A stretch of DNA of 33,524 bases from an uncultured Prevotellaceae bacterium (GCA_946406585.1 CAMJLI010000006.1:1-33524), one strand, 5' to 3'; counted from the first letter of the stretch, positions 23,497-32,052 are shown. The notes: a model not told the origin generated them from the letters alone. Translations and numbers: made by a program.

Positions 23497-26280
23497 ATGA
23501 AAATCACAGGAGTATTAAAAGCCTATTTGGCTGCAATGTTATGCATGTCATCGCTTTCAGCAATGGCTCAGCGCGACGTGCCACTGATAATAGACACCCC
23601 GACAAAGTCGAGGGCCAAGACAAAGACAAGAACCATCAAGGAAAATCCCGACACCACCACATTATTATTTGAGAAGAACGCCCTGCTCCTTAATGGTTCC
23701 ACCGACAAAGTGACCGAAGACCGCATGAACAAAGGTCTGGTGACCAATTCATTGAGCGCCCTCAGCGGTCAGGCGGCCGGTGTGCAGGTGTCGAATAGCG
23801 ACAGCCACATGGCAATGCTCAGCAGCGTGCGTGTGCGAGGCACCACATCACTCACAGGCGGCAACGACCCACTCGTCATCATCGACGGAGTGTCAGCCGA
23901 CCTGGGTACATTGTCGTCCATCTACCCCGCCGACATCGAAAGCTTCACCATCCTCAAGAATGCCTCAGAGACAGCACAATATGGCTCGCGTGGAGCATCG
24001 GGTGTCATCGAAGTAACCACAAAGAAAGGCCACGGCGGGCAGTTCCACATCTCATACGACGGCAACATAGGTTTTGAGAGGGTGTACAAGAACGTCGAGA
24101 TGCTCAACCGCACCGAATACATCAACACGGCAGAAGCCATGTATACAGACTACAACGATGGAGGTTATGACACCAACTTCCCCAAAGCCATAACACGCAC
24201 CGGAATGGTACACAACCATCACGTGGCATTCGGTGGAGGTTCGGACAACAGCAACTACCGTGCATCCATCGGACTATTGGACCACAACACCGTGATGCGC
24301 CCGAACGAATTCAAGACATTCGTATCGAAACTTGACATATCGCAGAAAGCCTTCGACGACAAGCTCACCGTGGACCTCGGCGTCTATGGGTCGTCACAAC
24401 GCAACAAAGACATCTTCGACGAGCAAAAACTCTTCTACTCTGCAGCGGCACAAAACCCCACCTTCTCCGACTACTATCCCGAATCAGGCATATGGCCAAA
24501 GAACTCCACGGCATCTCAAATCAGCAACCCCATGGCACTGCTTCACGAGCAAGACCATGAGAGGCACCTGAACTTCAACACGCACATCAAGTTAGGATAC
24601 GACATCTGGCCCAACCTCCGGCTTGGCATCTTCGGGTCATATTCATTCACCAGCACCGAGCAAGCCCAATATCTGCCCACATGGGTGTGGGGGCAAGGCC
24701 AGGCATTCCGTGGCGAGCGCAAGAGCGAGGACTGGCTTGGCAACATCACATTGGACTATTGGTGGGACTGGGACTCGGAGCACCGCATCGAACTGTCAGG
24801 ACTTGCCGAATACCAGCAAAGCAAGATAACGAGATTCTACACCACCGTGAAAGGATTCTCCACCAACAGTTTCGGCTACGACAACCTGCAAGCCGGCTCG
24901 TTGCGTCCATACGGAGGAACTGGTTCCGGCTATGAGCGTCCATCATTGGCATCCTTCATGGGAAGTGTGAAATACATGCTCCTGCACCGCTACACCTTCG
25001 GTCTGACCATGCGCGCCGATGGCAGCAGCAAGGTGGGCAAGAACAACCGCTGGGGATACTTCCCCTCGTTCTCTGCCGAATGGGATGTGAAGGCAGAAGA
25101 ATTCATGAGCAACATCAAAGAGATAAACCAGCTGAAACTGCGCTTGGGTTGTGGCATATCAGGCAATCTCGGTGGCATCGACTCATACAACTCGCTGCAA
25201 ATGTTCATGCCCAACGGCATAATACCGGTGGCAGGGACTACCGCCGTCACACTAGGATACGCAAACAATGCAAACCCCGACCTGAAATGGGAAACCCGCG
25301 GCACATTCAACATAGGCATGGACATGGGCTTGTGGCACAACAGGATTGTGCTGACAGCAGAATACTATTACTCCAAGACACACGACATGCTATACCTCTA
25401 CGACGTGAGCGTGCCACCATTCGCCTATGACAAACTCCTTGCCAACCTAGGTTCCATGAGCAACCAAGGATTCGAGTTGGGCTTTGGCATCACCCCCATA
25501 GAGACAAAAGACATTCAGCTGAACGTGAACATGAACCTCTCACGTCAGCAGAACAAACTGATATCCCTCTCGGGGAATTACAAAGGAGAACACATGACTG
25601 CCAATGAGATAACGGGCATATCATCACTTGATGGCGCAGGATTCCACGGTACCAACAGCGACATCGTCTATCAGATAGTAGGCCAGCCTTTGGGCGTATT
25701 CTACCTGCCACACTGCACCGGCCTGGCTGAAAACAGCGACGGGTCATTTGCTTACAGACTGGAAGACATCAACCATGACGGACTGGAAGACCCCACCAAC
25801 GACAGATATATTGCCGGACAAGCCACCCCAAAATGGACACTTGGTTCAAACATAAGTTTCCGCTACAAAGACTTCGACATCTCGCTGCAGATGAATGGTG
25901 CCTTCGGACACAAGATATACAATGGCACATCACTGACGTATATGAACATGGCATCTTTCCCCGACTACAATGTGATGAAAGATGCTCCCAAAAAAATGAT
26001 TAAAGACCAGACACCAACCGACTATTGGCTTGAACGTGGCGACTATCTCAACTTCGACTATCTCACCGTGGGCTGGAACATCCCCATCCAACGCTACACA
26101 CACTATGTAAGCCAGCTGAGAGTAGCGCTAAGCATCAACAACTTGGGCACCATCACATCCTACAGCGGCCTGACACCGATGATAAACAGTTATGTGGTGA
26201 GCAACACTCTCGGCATCGACGACAAGCGAAGCTACCCACCCTACCGCGCTTATTCACTTGGCGTAAGCATTTCCTTCTAA
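23497..26280 (+). CDS. SusC/RagA-like TonB-dependent outer-membrane transporter, atypical N-terminus
   Basis: A 927-residue outer-membrane receptor that should form the barrel of a SusCD nutrient importer. A signal peptide (cleavage near AMA-Q25) is followed by about 45 polar residues. The plug domain (about 70-178) has LSGQAAGVQVSNSD, VRVRGTTSLTGGNDPLVIIDG and SRGASGVIEVTTKKG. The beta-barrel follows and ends in the terminal aromatic FSISF-like pattern (SLGVSISF). Typical SusC proteins exceed 1000 residues because of an N-terminal carboxypeptidase-regulatory-like domain and a VVVGYG-type segment before the plug. Both are missing here. The susD partner starts 18 bases downstream. No glycoside hydrolase, sensor or sigma/anti-sigma gene is adjacent, so the substrate cannot be guessed. 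Confidence 0.93.
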   Translation: MKITGVLKAYLAAMLCMSSLSAMAQRDVPLIIDTPTKSRAKTKTRTIKENPDTTTLLFEKNALLLNGSTDKVTEDRMNKGLVTNSLSALSGQAAGVQVSNSDSHMAMLSSVRVRGTTSLTGGNDPLVIIDGVSADLGTLSSIYPADIESFTILKNASETAQYGSRGASGVIEVTTKKGHGGQFHISYDGNIGFERVYKNVEMLNRTEYINTAEAMYTDYNDGGYDTNFPKAITRTGMVHNHHVAFGGGSDNSNYRASIGLLDHNTVMRPNEFKTFVSKLDISQKAFDDKLTVDLGVYGSSQRNKDIFDEQKLFYSAAAQNPTFSDYYPESGIWPKNSTASQISNPMALLHEQDHERHLNFNTHIKLGYDIWPNLRLGIFGSYSFTSTEQAQYLPTWVWGQGQAFRGERKSEDWLGNITLDYWWDWDSEHRIELSGLAEYQQSKITRFYTTVKGFSTNSFGYDNLQAGSLRPYGGTGSGYERPSLASFMGSVKYMLLHRYTFGLTMRADGSSKVGKNNRWGYFPSFSAEWDVKAEEFMSNIKEINQLKLRLGCGISGNLGGIDSYNSLQMFMPNGIIPVAGTTAVTLGYANNANPDLKWETRGTFNIGMDMGLWHNRIVLTAEYYYSKTHDMLYLYDVSVPPFAYDKLLANLGSMSNQGFELGFGITPIETKDIQLNVNMNLSRQQNKLISLSGNYKGEHMTANEITGISSLDGAGFHGTNSDIVYQIVGQPLGVFYLPHCTGLAENSDGSFAYRLEDINHDGLEDPTNDRYIAGQATPKWTLGSNISFRYKDFDISLQMNGAFGHKIYNGTSLTYMNMASFPDYNVMKDAPKKMIKDQTPTDYWLERGDYLNFDYLTVGWNIPIQRYTHYVSQLRVALSINNLGTITSYSGLTPMINSYVVSNTLGIDDKRSYPPYRAYSLGVSISF

Positions 26281-26298
26281 CCCACAACACATCAACTA

Positions 26299-27930
26299 AT
26301 GAAACACTTGCATAAAACAATAGCCCTACGCCTTGCCATTTTCTGCATTCTGGCATCAGCACTCGGTTCATGCCTTGACGAAAATCCAAGAGACCGCATA
26401 GATGAAGAAGAAGCCTTCAACACTGCAGAAGGACTCGTGCTCAACACCTTGTTCAACCTATATAACAACATCGGAGGCAACAAGAAGGGGGAGGGTCTGC
26501 AAGGCACGACACACGGCATTTATGATTTGAACACATTCTCCAGTGACGAAGCCATACTGCCCACCCGTGGTGTCGACTGGTATGACGGCGGTTTGTGGAG
26601 ATGCCTCTACCTCCACATGTTTTCCCCCAGCATGCAGCCAATCGAAAGCTCATGGAACTATCTTTACAAAGTGATTGTTATGTGCAACCAGTCATTGGAC
26701 CACATAAAAAAATATCATTACCTGCTCGATGACAACAGCCTCGAAGCCATAACTGCAGAAGTAAGGGGCATCAGGGCTCTCTATTATTACTATCTGCTCG
26801 ACATGTTTGGCCGTGTGCCTTACGTGACCTCGTCGAGCACATCCATGAGGGAAGCCAAGCAAGTGAGTCGCAGCTCTTTATTTCATAATGTATGGGATGA
26901 GTTCCAAGAAATACTGCCTTCCCTCGCCGACGAACGCAGCAACACCGAGGGCGACTATTATGGGCGCATGACACGCCATGTGGCATGGTTCGTCCTGGCA
27001 AAAATGGCTCTTAATGCCCAGATATGGACCGACGACGACTGGACCGACGACGAGCGCCCCGACGGTGGCAGGCTTCTGCTCGAATGCGATGGGGAGAAGC
27101 TGAACGCCTGGGAGGCCTGCATCTACTATTGCGACCAGCTCGCTATTGCAGGCTACAAGCTGGAGAATAATTACGAAAACAATTTCGCCGTCTACAATGA
27201 AGAGTCGAAAGAGAACATCTTCACCATACCCATGGACAAGATTCTCTATTCCAACGAATTCCATTACCTCTTCCGCTCTCGCCACAACAACCACGGCAAT
27301 GCAATAGGCATGGATGCAGAAAATGGAACCTCTGCCACCTTGAGCGCAGTGAAGACTTACGGTTATGGCACCGACCATCAGGACCTACGCTATGGAATGA
27401 ACTTCTTCTCAGACACGCTCTACATCAACAACGCGAAGGTTTACCTCGACAACGGCGAGCCTTTGGTATACTATCCTTTGGAAATATTAGTCGACCTCAC
27501 TGACACGCCCTATGAAAAGACAGCCGGGGCGCGCATGAAAAAATATGAGTTGGACCGCACCGCCTACTCCGACGGCAAATTGCAGGACAACGACATCGTC
27601 CTTTTCAGATATGCCGACGTGCTGCTGATGAAGTCGGAAGCAAAGATACGCAATGGAGAAGACGGCGACGACGAACTAAACGCCGTGCGCAGCCGCGTGG
27701 GTATGGGATGGAGGAAGGCGACACTGAAAAACATCCTCGACGAGCGGCTCATGGAACTGCAATGGGAAGGCTGGCGGCGACAAGACTTGGTGCGCTTTGG
27801 GCAATTTCACTTGAAATACGACATGCGACCACAAGTCACTGGTGAGGGCAATGCATTTACGACAGTATTCCCAATACCTGGAAGAGCCATCAGCCTGAAC
27901 AACCAACTGACACAGAATCCAGGTTATTGA
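26299..27930 (+). CDS. SusD/RagB-like surface lipoprotein
   Basis: A 543-residue lipoprotein (lipobox LGSC, lipidated C25, followed by LDEN) that forms the lid over the SusC barrel and captures substrate at the cell surface. SusD family features are AEVRGIRALYYYYLLDMFGRVPYV (about 154-177, part of the TPR core), FRYADVLLMKSEAKIRNG (about 436-453) and DERLMELQWEGWRRQDLVRFG. Length is within the family range. It is coupled to the SusC gene by an 18-base gap. A long palindrome follows 34 bases after its stop. Confidence 0.95.
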   Translation: MKHLHKTIALRLAIFCILASALGSCLDENPRDRIDEEEAFNTAEGLVLNTLFNLYNNIGGNKKGEGLQGTTHGIYDLNTFSSDEAILPTRGVDWYDGGLWRCLYLHMFSPSMQPIESSWNYLYKVIVMCNQSLDHIKKYHYLLDDNSLEAITAEVRGIRALYYYYLLDMFGRVPYVTSSSTSMREAKQVSRSSLFHNVWDEFQEILPSLADERSNTEGDYYGRMTRHVAWFVLAKMALNAQIWTDDDWTDDERPDGGRLLLECDGEKLNAWEACIYYCDQLAIAGYKLENNYENNFAVYNEESKENIFTIPMDKILYSNEFHYLFRSRHNNHGNAIGMDAENGTSATLSAVKTYGYGTDHQDLRYGMNFFSDTLYINNAKVYLDNGEPLVYYPLEILVDLTDTPYEKTAGARMKKYELDRTAYSDGKLQDNDIVLFRYADVLLMKSEAKIRNGEDGDDELNAVRSRVGMGWRKATLKNILDERLMELQWEGWRRQDLVRFGQFHLKYDMRPQVTGEGNAFTTVFPIPGRAISLNNQLTQNPGY

Positions 27931-27963
27931 CAGAAACGCCCTGTTGACGCACATTGCGTTGGG

Positions 27964-28030
27964 AATTGTCGCGAAAACCATGCAAAATGTTTCACTTTTT
28001 ACAAAAAGTGCGACAATTTGCATGGTTTTC
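27964..28030. repeat. Long imperfect palindrome with two alternative folds
   Basis: Fold A: GAAAACCATGCAAA (27973-27986) pairs perfectly with 28017-28030. Inside it, TGT pairs with ACA and CACTTTTT (27993-28000) with AAAAAGTG (28003-28010). Fold B: AATTGTCGC (27964-27972) pairs perfectly with GCGACAATT (28010-28018), with ACTTTTT/AAAAAGT inside. The folds share bases 28010-28018, so they exclude each other. No T-run follows, so it is not an ordinary terminator. It ends 13 bases before the porin -7 element. Confidence 0.8.
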
Positions 28031-28043
28031 AATATTATTGACT

Positions 28044-28051
28044 TACCTTTG
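28044..28051 (+). promoter_or_regulatory. -7 element (TACCTTTG) for the porin gene
   Basis: TACCTTTG followed by CA. The nearest TTTG upstream (28017-28020) is 23 bases away and lies in the palindrome, which is longer than the usual 19-21. The start codon is 63 bases downstream. Confidence 0.65.
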
Positions 28052-28113
28052 CAGCCTAAAAACATTGTTGACATCATTATTTCCAAAACAAAAAGCCAAT
28101 CAAAAACAAGAAA

Positions 28114-29157
28114 ATGAAGGCAAAAGGAGTCAAAACCACACTACTTACCATGGCTATAGCCACCATCATTCCCATGTCTGCAACGGCCCAACAAGCCAAC
28201 AACCAGACTACCGACTGGATGAAAGAATTGACCAGCCGCATAGAACTGCACGGCTATGCCCAAGGAGGCTATTCCTACGACGACATCGCAGGAACCACCA
28301 GCACATTCAACCTGAAACGAACACTGTTTTGGGCAAAAGCCCGTGTGACAGACCGTTTCTCTTTCCTGTTCATGCACGACTTTTCCAGCGTGGTGCAAGA
28401 ATACTACCTTGACTATCGTTTCTCCAACGACAACTCGGTGAATGTGCGCCTGGGACAGTTCAAGCACAGCTACAGCATGGAGAATCCCCTTTCGCCCACA
28501 GCCCTTGAATTGATAGACGTGTATTCACAAGCCGTGCTCTATCTTGCAGGAGAAGGTCCCGACCCACTCAACGGAGTGAACTATGGCCGCGACCTGGGCT
28601 TGATGCTTTATGGCGACCTCTTCGACAACAAGCTGCATTACGAACTGGCACTGATGAACGGCCAGGGCATCAACCGGAAGGATGGCAACTCCGACAAGGA
28701 TGTCATTGTGAAACTGGAATACAAGCCCATAGAGCACCTGCGCATTGTAGGTTCGGCACAGAAAGGCCGTGGCCACGCAGTAGGCACTGCTGCATGGAAT
28801 CCAAGTGTTGCTCTTGGCGACGACTACCGCCGCGACCGCGTGAGCTTTGGTGCAGAGTGGAAGAGCAAGGACTTGAATGTCAGGGCGGAATATCTCGGTG
28901 GCAAGGATGGCGACGTGGGAAGCTATGGCGGCTATGTCACCTCCTCCATCCCTGTGGCAAAAGATCTGGACATTGTGGCCTCAGCCGACTATTACAACCG
29001 CAACACCGACATGGACTACTACCAGACCAACTTGACGGGCGGCATTCAATACTGGTTCTTCAAGAAATGCCGTCTGCAACTTCAATACACGCGAGCATTC
29101 TGCAACTTTGGCGACGACTACAATTGGTTGCAAGCCCAAGTCCAAGTGGCTTTTTAA
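28114..29157 (+). CDS. OprP/OprO-like outer-membrane porin
   Basis: A 347-residue beta-barrel porin. A signal peptide (MKAKGVKTTLLTMAIATIIPMSATA, cleavage before QQ) is followed by alternating strands rich in aromatic and charged residues. Among these are RIELHGYAQGGYSYDD, FNLKRTLFWAKARVTDRFSFLFMHDF, VNVRLGQFKHSYSMENPLSPT and NYGRDLGLMLYGDL. These fit the phosphate-selective porin O/P family. It ends in QAQVQVAF, a terminal phenylalanine typical of outer-membrane insertion. Family members in Bacteroidota need not be phosphate-specific. It is followed after 43 bases by a sodium symporter gene, so the pair may move one solute across both membranes. Confidence 0.88.
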   Translation: MKAKGVKTTLLTMAIATIIPMSATAQQANNQTTDWMKELTSRIELHGYAQGGYSYDDIAGTTSTFNLKRTLFWAKARVTDRFSFLFMHDFSSVVQEYYLDYRFSNDNSVNVRLGQFKHSYSMENPLSPTALELIDVYSQAVLYLAGEGPDPLNGVNYGRDLGLMLYGDLFDNKLHYELALMNGQGINRKDGNSDKDVIVKLEYKPIEHLRIVGSAQKGRGHAVGTAAWNPSVALGDDYRRDRVSFGAEWKSKDLNVRAEYLGGKDGDVGSYGGYVTSSIPVAKDLDIVASADYYNRNTDMDYYQTNLTGGIQYWFFKKCRLQLQYTRAFCNFGDDYNWLQAQVQVAF

Positions 29158-29200
29158 GTAGGAATTCAAAAAATTAATCCATTATCAATACGGTCATTCA

Positions 29201-30727
29201 ATGATTATCAAGATTCTCCTCACCATCATTTTCCTTGCTGTGATGGTGGGCGTGGGCATCTACTCACGCAAGCAAGCGGGTACAGTGGAAGGGTTTGTGT
29301 TGGGCGGCAGGTCTGTGGGTCCTTGGCTCACGGCGTTCGCCTATGGCACCAGTTATTTCTCGGCAGTAGTGTTTGTAGGCTATGCCGGTCAGTTCGGATG
29401 GAAATACGGCATGTCTGCCTCATGGATAGGCGTGGGCAATGCCATCATAGGCTCCCTGTTGGCATGGGTGCTCCTTGGCAGGCGCACCAAATTGATGACG
29501 CAGCACATCGAGAGTCGCACCATGCCCGATTTCTTTGGCACCCGCTACAGAAACGAGTGGCTTCGCGTGGTGGCCTCCATCATAGCCTTCGTGTTTCTCA
29601 TTCCCTACACTGCAGGAGTTTACAAAGGCATCTCCACACTCTTTGAGATGGGATTCGGCATCCCCTACGAGTATTGTGTGGTGATCATGGCCATCCTCAC
29701 CGCCTTCTATGTCATCCTTGGCGGATACAAGGCGACAGCCATGAACGACTTCGTGCAAGGCATCATCATGCTCTTCGGCATCATAGTGGTGATTTTGGCC
29801 GTTCTCAACTCACAAGGAGGTCTTGTTGCAGCAATAGACAAGATGTCGGTGCTTCCGAGCGACGACAACGCAGCCGTGAATGGTGGTTTTGCCTCACTAT
29901 TCGGCCCCGACCCCTGGAACCTCTTGGGTGTCGTCGTGCTCACCTCACTGGGCACATGGGGACTACCGCAGATGGTGGGCAAGTTCTACTCCATCACCGA
30001 CGAGGATGCCATCCGTCGCGGCACCATCATCTCCACCATCTTTGCACTCATCGTGGCCGGCGGCTGCTATTTCCTCGGTGGCTTCGGCCGTCTCTTCGGC
30101 ACGCCTCCAATGCTGCCCAATGGCCGCCTTGACTTCGACTCCATCATCCCATCGATGCTTGTCACCCTGCCCGACATCCTCATAGCCCTTGTGGTGCTGC
30201 TGGTGCTCTCCGCCTCAATGTCCACATTAGCCTCATTGGTGCTCACATCATCCTCCACGATGACACTCGACCTCATCTATCGCGACAAGAAGTCGTTGCC
30301 AGGCGAGGTGGCAGAGGGCAGCATCGACGACATGGTGTCAGAGAAAATCGAGCGCCGCAAGGTAGTGGTGATGCGGGTGCTCATTGTGTTCTTCATCGCC
30401 CTGTCGCTTATGATTGCGCTCAACCCACCCACCTTCATTGCACAGCTGATGGGCATTTCATGGGGAGCCTTGGCAGGAGCTTTCCTGGCACCATTCATGC
30501 TCGGTCTCTACTGGCGTGGCGTCACACCAGCCTCGGTATGGGCTTGTTTTGTCTGGGGTGTGGGCCTTACGGTCATCAACATGCTGATAGGCAACCCCAT
30601 CAACCCCATCAACTGCGGTGCCATCGCCATGGTGGGCGGTTTCGTAGTGGTGACATTGGTTAGTTTTGTCACCCCGAAGATGTCAAGAGACGACATCAAC
30701 AAAATCTTCGATTGCTACAACAAGTAA
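29201..30727 (+). CDS. Sodium:solute symporter (SSS family)
   Basis: A 508-residue inner-membrane transporter with about 13 hydrophobic segments. SSS signatures are GGRSVGPWLTAFAYGTSYFSAVVF near the N-terminus, the family motif GGYKATAMNDFVQGIIM (about 172-188), GTWGLPQMVGKFYSI (about 250), and SASMSTLASLVLTSSS around TM8-9, where the sodium site lies in PutP. Substrates of the family include proline, pantothenate, sugars and monocarboxylates; sequence alone does not decide. Probably co-transcribed with the porin gene 43 bases upstream. A strong hairpin with T-run lies 117 bases after its stop. Confidence 0.92.
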   Translation: MIIKILLTIIFLAVMVGVGIYSRKQAGTVEGFVLGGRSVGPWLTAFAYGTSYFSAVVFVGYAGQFGWKYGMSASWIGVGNAIIGSLLAWVLLGRRTKLMTQHIESRTMPDFFGTRYRNEWLRVVASIIAFVFLIPYTAGVYKGISTLFEMGFGIPYEYCVVIMAILTAFYVILGGYKATAMNDFVQGIIMLFGIIVVILAVLNSQGGLVAAIDKMSVLPSDDNAAVNGGFASLFGPDPWNLLGVVVLTSLGTWGLPQMVGKFYSITDEDAIRRGTIISTIFALIVAGGCYFLGGFGRLFGTPPMLPNGRLDFDSIIPSMLVTLPDILIALVVLLVLSASMSTLASLVLTSSSTMTLDLIYRDKKSLPGEVAEGSIDDMVSEKIERRKVVVMRVLIVFFIALSLMIALNPPTFIAQLMGISWGALAGAFLAPFMLGLYWRGVTPASVWACFVWGVGLTVINMLIGNPINPINCGAIAMVGGFVVVTLVSFVTPKMSRDDINKIFDCYNK

Positions 30728-30822
30728 AGACAAAATATAAAAAACACCTACAATCAGGAGGGTGTGCCAAAATGATGATTTGCACTACCGTTATTTACAA
30801 TTTGCTGTCATCATGACGACAA

Positions 30823-30939
30823 GAAAGGCCAATAAGCACATAGCCCAGGGCGTTGCCCTGGGTTTTTATGTTGGGCGATGTCGATACCCTATCTTATACC
30901 ATAGGGCGATTGCCCTGTGCTGATAGCAGCTGGCCTTTC
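30823..30939. repeat. Multi-hairpin palindromic element
   Basis: An outer stem GAAAGGCCA (30823-30831) pairs with TGGCCTTTC (30931-30939). A second stem AGCACA (30835-30840) pairs with TGTGCT (30916-30921). They enclose the hairpin CCCAGGGC/GCCCTGGG (30844-30862), and either CCCTAT/ATAGGG (30887-30906) or AGGGC/GCCCT (30903-30916). The nested, GC-rich layout looks like a mobile or repeated intergenic element; I believe I have seen similar sequences in other Bacteroidales intergenic regions, but cannot verify it. Confidence 0.65.
30844..30867 (+). terminator. Terminator-like hairpin after the symporter gene
   Basis: An 8-bp GC-rich stem, CCCAGGGC (30844-30851) with GCCCTGGG (30855-30862), loop of three, followed by TTTTT. 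It is embedded in the larger palindromic element. Confidence 0.7.
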
Positions 30940-31024
30940 AGCCCGTTCTCCTTCCTTACCATCTGTAAGTTTTATATTTAAGTTATTTCATTTTGCCCCG
31001 ACCTCTTCTTGCATCATGTCCTCA

Positions 31025-31064
31025 TTCGGACAAATTTTGAATATATCAAGCACATTTGTCCGAA
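31025..31064. repeat. Inverted repeat TTCGGACAAAT upstream of the lipoprotein promoter
   Basis: TTCGGACAAAT (31025-31035) and ATTTGTCCGAA (31054-31064) are perfect 11-base arms around an 18-base centre. There is no T-run. It lies about 49 bases upstream of the -33 element of the next gene. It may be an operator or a small RNA hairpin. Confidence 0.6.
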
Positions 31065-31112
31065 ATGAAGTTGTTTGTCACAACATTTTCATGCAGCAAA
31101 TTGGGGTCTCTA

Positions 31113-31142
31113 TTGCTGTGTGAAATATCCTCGATAATTTTG
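31113..31142 (+). promoter_or_regulatory. Promoter of the small lipoprotein gene
   Basis: TTG (31113-31115), 19 bases, TAATTTTG (31135-31142) followed by CA. It gives a leader of about 90 bases before the start at 31241. Confidence 0.7.
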
Positions 31143-31240
31143 CATCAGAAAAAGGAACAAACTCACGGGTCACGAAAACGACACCACGAGGAATGAAAAA
31201 AGAATTCAACATCGACAATAACCAATAAAGCAAAATAGAA

Positions 31241-31855
31241 ATGAAAACAAATAACAAACTTTTCAAGAGTGTGTTCGCCTTCTGCTGTGGGCTGATGGTT
31301 TGTGGAAGTTTGGCATCCTGTGACAACGATGACATCAACATAACAAGTAGGGAAGATACGGGAGACAACAGTGAAATGGCCACTGCAGAAATAATCTACA
31401 AGGTGAGTCTTGGCAAGTACGAACTCGCAGTTGACGATGTGGTTGTGACTTATCTTGACAAGGAAGGCAAAGAGCACTCCATGACAATGACAGAAAACGA
31501 GTGGACTTGGAAGTGCGACTTGACTTCTGCTGACAATCCAGCATATTTCGAACTGAGGGTGAAACCTACAAGGAAGAGCAACCTTAATCTTGATGCCAAT
31601 ACCAAATACGAGGTCGGCGTCATCTCAAAAATCATCGTCAAGGTGAAAAACAAGGCAGGTCGATCAATCTGCAACTGTGATGGCCTGGGTCTCAATTATT
31701 CCGATTTCCACAGCTTCACTGGTGAACAACTCATGAACGAATGGAGCTCCACTGTCACGGGATGGTTCGACGGCTTGACCGGCACCAACAAGAAGACAGT
31801 AAAGGTCTATCCAAACAAGATAGTTTACAACAAGATGACTCAGGAATACTGGTGA
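31241..31855 (+). CDS. Small lipoprotein of unknown function
   Basis: A 204-residue protein with a lipoprotein signal (lipobox LASC, C27, followed by DNDD). I recognise no family. The mature region has alternating hydrophobic strands (AEIIYKVSLGKYELAVDDVVVTYLD, ELRVKPTRKSN, YEVGVISKIIVKVKN), suggesting a beta-sandwich in its first two thirds. A short CNC motif (SICNCDG) lies near residue 147. The C-terminal part is polar, with several Trp and Tyr residues (EWSSTVTGWFDGLTG). An acidic tail directly after the lipid cysteine is common on surface-exposed Bacteroidetes lipoproteins. It has its own promoter, and its neighbours are repeats and a broken gene, so context says little. Confidence 0.72.
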   Translation: MKTNNKLFKSVFAFCCGLMVCGSLASCDNDDINITSREDTGDNSEMATAEIIYKVSLGKYELAVDDVVVTYLDKEGKEHSMTMTENEWTWKCDLTSADNPAYFELRVKPTRKSNLNLDANTKYEVGVISKIIVKVKNKAGRSICNCDGLGLNYSDFHSFTGEQLMNEWSSTVTGWFDGLTGTNKKTVKVYPNKIVYNKMTQEYW

Positions 31856-31934
31856 ACATGACAACATGGCCCTCCCTCCGACTAAGCAGGGAGTTCAAAA
31901 GACGATAACCCATTTAAGGACATATGTTTTTGAA

Positions 31935-31973
31935 GTGAACCCCAGAAGTTTTTGTCCAACTTCCAGGGTTCAC
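31935..31973. repeat. Palindrome GTGAACCC-CA-GAAGTT
   Basis: GTGAACCC (31935-31942) pairs with GGGTTCAC (31966-31973), and GAAGTT (31945-31950) with AACTTC (31958-31963). A symmetric CA/CA mismatch lies between the stems, and the centre is seven bases. There is no T-run. The arms resemble insertion-sequence ends meeting head to head, but I cannot confirm the family. Confidence 0.6.
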
Positions 31974-32021
31974 CATGTGAATCACAGACTGGAAATTTTG
32001 AATCATTTTCCCCTCTTACAT

Positions 32022-32052
32022 TTTGTTGATTGGAACAAATGATGTATTTTTG
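32022..32052 (+). promoter_or_regulatory. Orphan promoter pointing into the ATPase remnant
   Basis: TTTG (32022-32025), exactly 19 bases, TATTTTTG (32045-32052). Downstream there is no plus-strand gene; only two- or three-codon frames follow before the antisense strand of the ATPase remnant begins at 32113. Confidence 0.55.

Larger units (their letters stand above)
30728..31240. other. 513-base intergenic region rich in hairpins
   Basis: No gene is supported; the one frame over 60 codons (30917-31123) encodes no recognisable protein and crosses the repeats. It contains the hairpin element at 30823-30939 (including a terminator-like stem), an inverted repeat at 31025-31064 and the promoter for the next lipoprotein gene. 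Confidence 0.65.

Noticed and set aside
27964..28030. Palindrome as a plain terminator for the SusCD operon
   Set aside because: There is no T-run after either fold, and the element reaches into the porin promoter region, so a regulatory or repetitive element is more likely.
30917..31123. 68-codon open frame in the symporter-lipoprotein gap
   Set aside because: It starts in the hairpin element, crosses an inverted repeat and the next promoter region, and has no recognisable protein content.
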